A DNA stretch of 64,000 nt, taken from assembly GCA_905116865.2 (NCBI GenBank), contig CAJHNH020004546.1, positions 62,001 through 126,000 on the forward strand. The letters run 5' to 3'. The notes under the pieces are model-generated. The model saw nothing but the letters and a program-made list of their open reading frames with translations, made no database searches and was not told the origin of the DNA. This stretch comes from Candidula unifasciata. Its lineage: Eukaryota > Mollusca > Gastropoda > Stylommatophora > Geomitridae. How positions within the stretch are numbered: position 1 is the stretch's first letter; each line of letters begins with the position of its first letter. Both the position numbers and the translations under genes were made by a program. Of the stretch, positions 33,840 through 64,000 are shown in pieces.

Positions 33840-34930
33840 TATTATTAATAATCTTTGGGAACATTTCAGAGCATAAAGAGGGGAGTATGACAAGAATGTG
33901 TAACTATCACCCGATTTGTTTGCATTATGAACTAAATATACAGAAAGGTCAATTATGGATATGCGAGAAATTGCGGTTGGTTGGTAGCAACAAAACAACC
34001 TACATTATGCTGATAACACCGTCTTGATAGCGACAAGTCAGAAAGAACTACAAGAACTGATAGATGCTATGGTGGTAGAAAGTAATAAATTGAGCCCCAA
34101 TTTGAATAATGGAAAGACAGAAGTAATGGTTATTTCCGAGAAAAAAATAGTGCCTTAACGTATAACAAAAGTCAAAATCGTTATTTTAGTAGTAAGGACA
34201 AGTGCAGAAAAATTAGTGTCGAGGCAGATGGATAACATCCTACAGAGGATGTGTCAAAGATAAAGAACAATATAAGTCCAGCCAAAACTACTTTATAAAA
34301 TAAAGAACGTTTTGTGCAATAAATCCATGTCATTGGAGGTTAGAAACAGAATTCTAGCATGCTATATAGAGCCAGTTTTAACATACGGCTGTGAGTCCTG
34401 GACAATCAATATACAAGCCAAACAATATCTTGAGGCCCCGTAGATGTTTTACAGAAGAATCTTTAGAATTCCTTGGACAACCAAAATGAGCAACCCACGT
34501 TTTTTTTTTAATAATATCCCGAAACCATGAGTTGTTAACTCTTTGGCTAGGCACTATTGATATCGTAACCCTTCTTCTGCCTTGATTTCATGATACCGTA
34601 AAACTTGGAAGAATGTGGCTTTTCTGCCTAACCCCGGGCGGGAACCCAGACAACAGGGAGTTTGTCACCCGGTCACCGTGCAGTCAGGTTTAACCAACTG
34701 AGCTAGCGAGCCAGGCAAGCCACATGTTTTGCAAAAGGTGAAGACTTGGAGAAAACTACTTCTCACAAACATCAGAAAGTCATCATTTTGTTTGAGGTCA
34801 TGTTATGAGAAGGAAACTAGAACATGTGACCCCTGGAAAGATCTGTGGAAAGAGTGATTAAGAAAAACAAATCCAGAAGTTTCTTAGAAGCTTTTTGCCA
34901 TGGTGTAGGGGTATCAAAACACAAACTGAT
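33840..34930 (+). mobile_element. non-LTR retrotransposon RT/C-terminal fragment, interrupted by a SINE
   Basis: Reads LHYADNTVLIATSQKELQEL (catalytic YADD changed to YADN), NGKTEVMVISEKK, then [24 protein letters not shown] and FRIPWTTKMSN. A tRNA-derived element at 34505-34727 then interrupts it, after which KTWRKLLLTNIRK and a GHVMRRKLEHVTP-like tail resume. Several frameshifts. Confidence 0.75.
34505..34730 (-). mobile_element. tRNA-derived SINE inserted in a LINE
   Basis: Minus strand begins GCCTGGCTCGCTAGCTCAGT TGGTTAA, a good A box, with a GGGTTCCCGCCC B-box-like stretch about 50 bp on. Flanks ccacgttt and ccacatgttt look like an imperfect target-site duplication. A poly-A run (t-run at 34502-34511) lies at its 3' end. 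Confidence 0.6.
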
Positions 34931-35810
34931 TACATACAGTTGCAGATTGTAGAGAGGCATGATCGCCCACGCCAGTCGGCAAGGCACCGTTTTTTTAAAA
35001 GTTCTGAAGATTTTTGTGTCTTGAGAAGAGGCGAACTTATCTATTTTCTATTATTCAACAATTCTTTGCGCTCTTCTTTGCTTATTTTAAAAGAAAAGGT
35101 ACACAGCAAAACAAATAATAAAAACAATAACTATGATAATATAATTTTATTTGTTATCCTTTCATCAGAAAAAGTATGTTTACAATACCTAACCATTTCT
35201 AACACATACAGACACCTCCAAAACATCAAGTACAGGGGCACAATCATGTGGTGCCACAACCATACTTCCATGATGGTGATGACAGTTCAGCAGCAATTTG
35301 CTACAAGTGTTCCAGTAAATTAATCTCAGTGTAAAAGATTGAAAGATGTACAACAGAAATGTCCATGTATACAATCAAATCCAAAAAGCTGATCAAATAA
35401 ACAGCCTCAAAATTATTCACATAAAACCAAACAGCTGACCTATGTAAAAAAGTCAAAGTATCATTAAAAATGTACCTTCTAGTTATGTCCAAAATTAAAA
35501 TCTAATACATTCTCCTTCACAAGTAACCTTGTTTTATTGCAGTGTGGAGGATCAATCTTCTTGGGAGTGCTCCTGCTTTTATATCAGCTGTTCTTAGATG
35601 CACAGCCTGTGTCAAATGGTGGTGCTGCATTCTAAACAAGATGCCCGGCCGTCTGATCTTGTTTAGTTTTTGGCACAAGCTGTTGTTCCAACAATGTATC
35701 TGGCAGTACCATTTATCACCCGCCCTCAGTGAAATCAGCGTCTTTCTTCTGGCATCCAGCTTAACTGGCAAGCTTTGCTAGACACTGGCCAGATGGCCAG
35801 GTTGTTTTTT
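34930..35810. other. no recognised gene; possible GOT2 3' flank
   Basis: Open frames of about 80 codons on both strands at 35517-35781 (minus strand MPVKLDARRKTLISLRAGDK) match nothing I recognise. Minus-strand AATAAA at about 35532. Confidence 0.35.
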
Positions 35811-35814
35811 TTTT

Positions 35815-36155
35815 TTCGGGGTGTGCAGGAGTGTTGGGAAATGAGCTTGCAGACGGACTGGCTTGTTCTGCACCAATGGTGGTGAAAGTATGCATAAGCT
35901 AAATGTGCTCAAGGCCCTTTGGGGTCAAGTGAAAAATGCAGAGGCATGAATCGACCAATAGGGTCTTGAGAGAACGGTGCAGCCAGGAGTTACCAGAAGA
36001 TCTGGTCCGGCAACACTCAGAGGAAAGGCAAGACGGACGGACCTATTACCACCTTTACAACTGGAACTCTTTACAAGCTGCTAAAGATGGACACATCGCT
36101 TAGGGGAATATCCTGAGTGCTGTGCTATCAATTCTTAGCTCAACATTCAACTCTG
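35815..36155 (+). mobile_element. I-type LINE 3' end with RNase H remnant
   Basis: Gtgttgggaaatgagcttgcagac encodes VGNELADGLA-like RNase H text. The family tail follows, through cctgagtgctgtgctatcaattcttagctcaac. Frameshifted. Confidence 0.6.
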
Positions 36156-36578
36156 TGTTCCATTCTTATCCGGAACGAAGGAGAAAAGGGCAAGATGATA
36201 GTAGATTCACCATTTCCTGAGCAGCACACATCAAATACAGCAATGTTCAGTTAGCACTGTCAAGGAAATCTCATCAAGAGCACCATAAAGTGAGATCAAC
36301 TCACAATCGAGAACAGCGAAGCTCAAGATACAGATGTAAAAAGTGTTTTAACTGGGCAACACAACTAAACGGGTACTTTCAGCAAAACTAACTGTTGCTC
36401 TCTCCCTAAATCTGTAATGCTAGGTACCAGAAATACATGAAAGCTCTACATGCAACTTCACATGGAAAAATGCACAAGAATAATCACATCTTAACATAAA
36501 ACAAAACTTATGATATAAAACTACTGGCTGCATCTCATCAATCTCACTGTACTCAAGGATTACAGAGTTCCGATACGG

Positions 36579-36747
36579 CAGTCGTTCTCAACCTTCCTAA
36601 TGCTGCAACCCTTTAGTACAGTTCCTCATGTTGTGGTGACCTCCAACCATGAAATTATTTTTGTTGCTACTTCGGTGAATATGTGTTTTCCGATGGTCTT
36701 AAGCAAAGACCCTAAAGGGGTCACGACCCACAGGTTGAGAACCGCTG
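36579..36747 (+). mobile_element. SPIN-like hAT MITE
   Basis: 169-bp element with ends CAGTCGTTCTCAACC and GGTTGAGAACCGCTG. Interior blocks cagttcctcatgttgtggtg, aattatttttgttgctactt, atgtgttttccgatggtctt and acgacccacagg match, from memory, the nonautonomous SPIN (SPACE INVADERS) hAT elements of tetrapods. Flanking 8-mers (cgatacgg / cattacaa) match poorly, so the insertion is probably old. Lies about 400 bp downstream of the GOT2 stop, possibly in its 3' UTR. Confidence 0.7.
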
Positions 36748-37126
36748 CATTACAAGATAATGTAGCCCTGTCTACCACAAACAACATTAAGAGTTAAATT
36801 TTAAATCACAATCATGATACAGTAACGGAAATCAATAAATATAAAACTTCCTAATTAAATACATCATTATGTAAGATGAAATAAAATCATCAAGACTACT
36901 ACAGTAGCATGTTAAGTCTTACTGGAAACAAGCTTTTCACCGCTAGTGTTAGTCGGACATGGGCAAGGAGCAGTAAACTATTCTTCAAGGACAACAATAT
37001 AACTGATCTATCCTCTAGTCTGCATAGAAAAAAAATCATCACATGTTAGCAACCACCGCAATGATTGGGCGAGAACAGCTGAGAAAGTTCCATCAGCTGC
37101 TGCAGCTCACACACAACTCTCTAGGT

Positions 37127-62534
<25,408 letters not shown>

Positions 62535-62659
62535 GTTGAGGGAGAGCTGGTGATGGCTGGCTGAGTTCAAGGACAGGTCAAGTTTAACGCTCTAACACTA
62601 AACTTCGGCGACTAAAGAGCTCGTTCTAGGTTTGTTTTCGGACAGGAGACAGCACAGGG

Positions 62660-62785
62660 TTGCCATGTTGGCATTTTTTATGCCAGATTCCACAAATTTG
62701 GCATATTTGAAATTGAACTGGCATAAGATAATAAACTGGCATATTTTGGCATATTTGGGGTTTTTCCTGGCATTTTTTTTTATCA
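62660..62785. promoter_or_regulatory. cluster of TGGCAT hexamers upstream of GOT2
   Basis: Seven TGGCAT and one inverted TGCCA within about 125 bp, mostly as ttggcatattt, between 130 and 250 bp upstream of the GOT2 ATG. Could be a binding-site cluster, or simply a degenerate local repeat. Confidence 0.35.
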
Positions 62786-63148
62786 AGGTGTGCTCACATT
62801 TGCTTCATAGTTTCTCCGTTAGAAACACGCAGATTTACTAAAAGCAATTTAGATCTACAGTTAACATCTTTATTTCAGTTTGACTTTGTTGTGATGTCCT
62901 GGTACTGACTAATGGTAATGGAGATTCGCTCCGTTTCCTATTGTTTTTGTTGTCTTCCTAAACAGATCATGACTTCGATAAGCTGGGCCCTTTGTAATTT
63001 ATCTTAATCTACTAGAATAAATGCGGGATATAAAACCAAAACCCACCACTGATACCAAGTGATTCAGACTGTTCAGTAACTACTTAAGGACAGAAAATAA
63101 AGAGAATATAGACCTTGTTCTGTCTTAGATTTTATTACTTTTACCAAT

Positions 63149-63620
63149 GGCCACGTCATCCCAAAAAATGGAAAGCATCTTAAGACATCGCAAGTATAAT
63201 AGTAACTGGAGGAAAACATACCCACGGCTTCAGACAGATCAGAGACAGCATATAGTAAACTGTGTCAGTGTACTGTTGCACCAAGAATTAGTAGCATGTC
63301 AAATCATGTAAAATCCTAAGAACACAGGATGAAAACTATCAAAAAGTCAGTCACAGCTTATTACAACAATGACTCCTAGGCAAAGTAGTGATAAAGTTGA
63401 AGGCAGCAGAGTTGCAGCTTGCTGTAGGTGTGACCTGCCATTGTGCAATAAGCACAATTGATCATCTAAGTGAAATCATGAGAGCGCATGATCGGGGAAG
63501 TACATTGGAGCACATACAGTTGCATAGAACTAAATGTTCATGCCTAATAAAAACATTATATCGCCTACACTTAAAGATGTCCGCTACTAGACAACATCAG
63601 ATCTCTGTACCAAACAAGCT
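63149..63620 (+). pseudogene. BED zinc-finger / hAT-type transposase N-terminal remnant
   Basis: MATSSQKMESILRHRKYNSN then WRKTYPRL resembles the start of BED-finger transposon proteins. After stops and frame changes, KAAELQLAVGVTCHCAISTI DHLSEI, then an HRTKCSCLIK motif (63388-63600), resembles the helical segment that follows the BED finger in hAT relatives. Several internal stops. Family call from general similarity only. Confidence 0.4.
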
Positions 63621-63639
63621 CAAGCGTAGTTAGAACAAA

Positions 63640-64000
63640 CGTTGGTGTGACAGACGAATTCATACTAAGAACAGGAGTAAGACAGGGTTGTGTACTATCA
63701 CCACTACTATTCAATATATACATGGACAGAATAACAACAGCAGCAAACCATGTAATGATAAGCGAACTGTTAACTACACCAAGCAATGAGACAGAGTTAG
63801 TTGAAAGAGATCATTATAATGAAAACATACACGCCGATCCTGATGAAGTATATCCCCAACTAAACGAAATACTTTTCGCAGACGACCAAAGCATAATACA
63901 TGAAAACGAAAAAGAACTTCAAATCCACGTAAATGCGCTACACAGTCTGCAACGAATATAACATGAAGATCAGCATCACCAAAACAGAAATTCTGAACAT
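63640..64000 (+). mobile_element. non-LTR retrotransposon reverse transcriptase fragment, runs off window
   Basis: Reads GVRQGCVLSPLLFNIYMD (RT motif 4) and, about 50 codons later, ILFADDQSIIHENEKELQ, the catalytic FADD motif. The frame breaks at 63961 and homology-like text (ISITKTEILN) continues to the window edge. Orientation is +. More of the element presumably lies beyond 64000. Confidence 0.8.

Noticed and set aside
34660..34727. tRNA gene with TAGCTCAGTTGG A box
   Set aside because: Spacing to the B box and the extra body fit a tRNA-derived SINE inserted in a LINE.

Overview
The window is animal nuclear DNA: two intron-rich protein genes in convergent orientation, embedded in dense transposon debris and tandem repeats. 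GT-AG splicing, tRNA-derived SINEs, non-LTR retrotransposon tails, hAT- and piggyBac-type MITEs and a Mutator-like transposase all indicate a metazoan. The overall repeat style, and a SPIN-like hAT element of a kind reported from a pond snail, make a mollusc (possibly a gastropod) the best guess. That taxonomic placement is inference; the species cannot be read from the sequence.

Gene 1 (+ strand, 1467-18867) is a complete syntrophin, the cytoplasmic adaptor of the dystrophin complex. It has seven coding exons with clean splice sites and a split PH1, PDZ, PH2 and C-terminal syntrophin-unique layout. Exon 3 carries one extra base, best placed in the A-run at 7731-7735. Allowing for it, the exons sum to 475 codons plus stop.

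Gene 2 (- strand, 62534 down to 37127) is a complete mitochondrial aspartate aminotransferase (GOT2). It has eleven coding exons summing to exactly 430 residues, the length of the human precursor. The PLP lysine falls at residue 279, and a short first exon at 62446-62534 encodes the mitochondrial presequence. The locus also contains a 157-bp tandem duplication that copies the 3' part of exon 3 and a decayed second copy of exon 7. Intron 1 holds a nested + strand transcription unit (about 60266-62128) with its own TATA box, initiator, splice sites and an unrecognised roughly 244-residue coiled-coil protein.

Between the genes (about 18.9-37.1 kb), and in nearly every large intron, lie the following. 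There are 5'-truncated non-LTR retrotransposons of at least two types, one with APE endonuclease, RT and RNase H, the other with a YGCESW...FGH C-terminus. There are five tRNA-derived or tRNA-like SINE families, TTAA-flanked palindromic MITEs and several hAT derivatives. There are about fifteen minisatellites, each with its own period (19, 20, 27, 28, 29, 32, 35, 36, 40, 43, 53, 62 bp and others). Long microsatellites (TAC, CATT, TACA, AT) and at least ten pure G/C runs of 14-68 bases complete the picture. The two genes have no evident functional link. No prokaryotic gene, CRISPR array, rRNA or convincing functional tRNA was seen.
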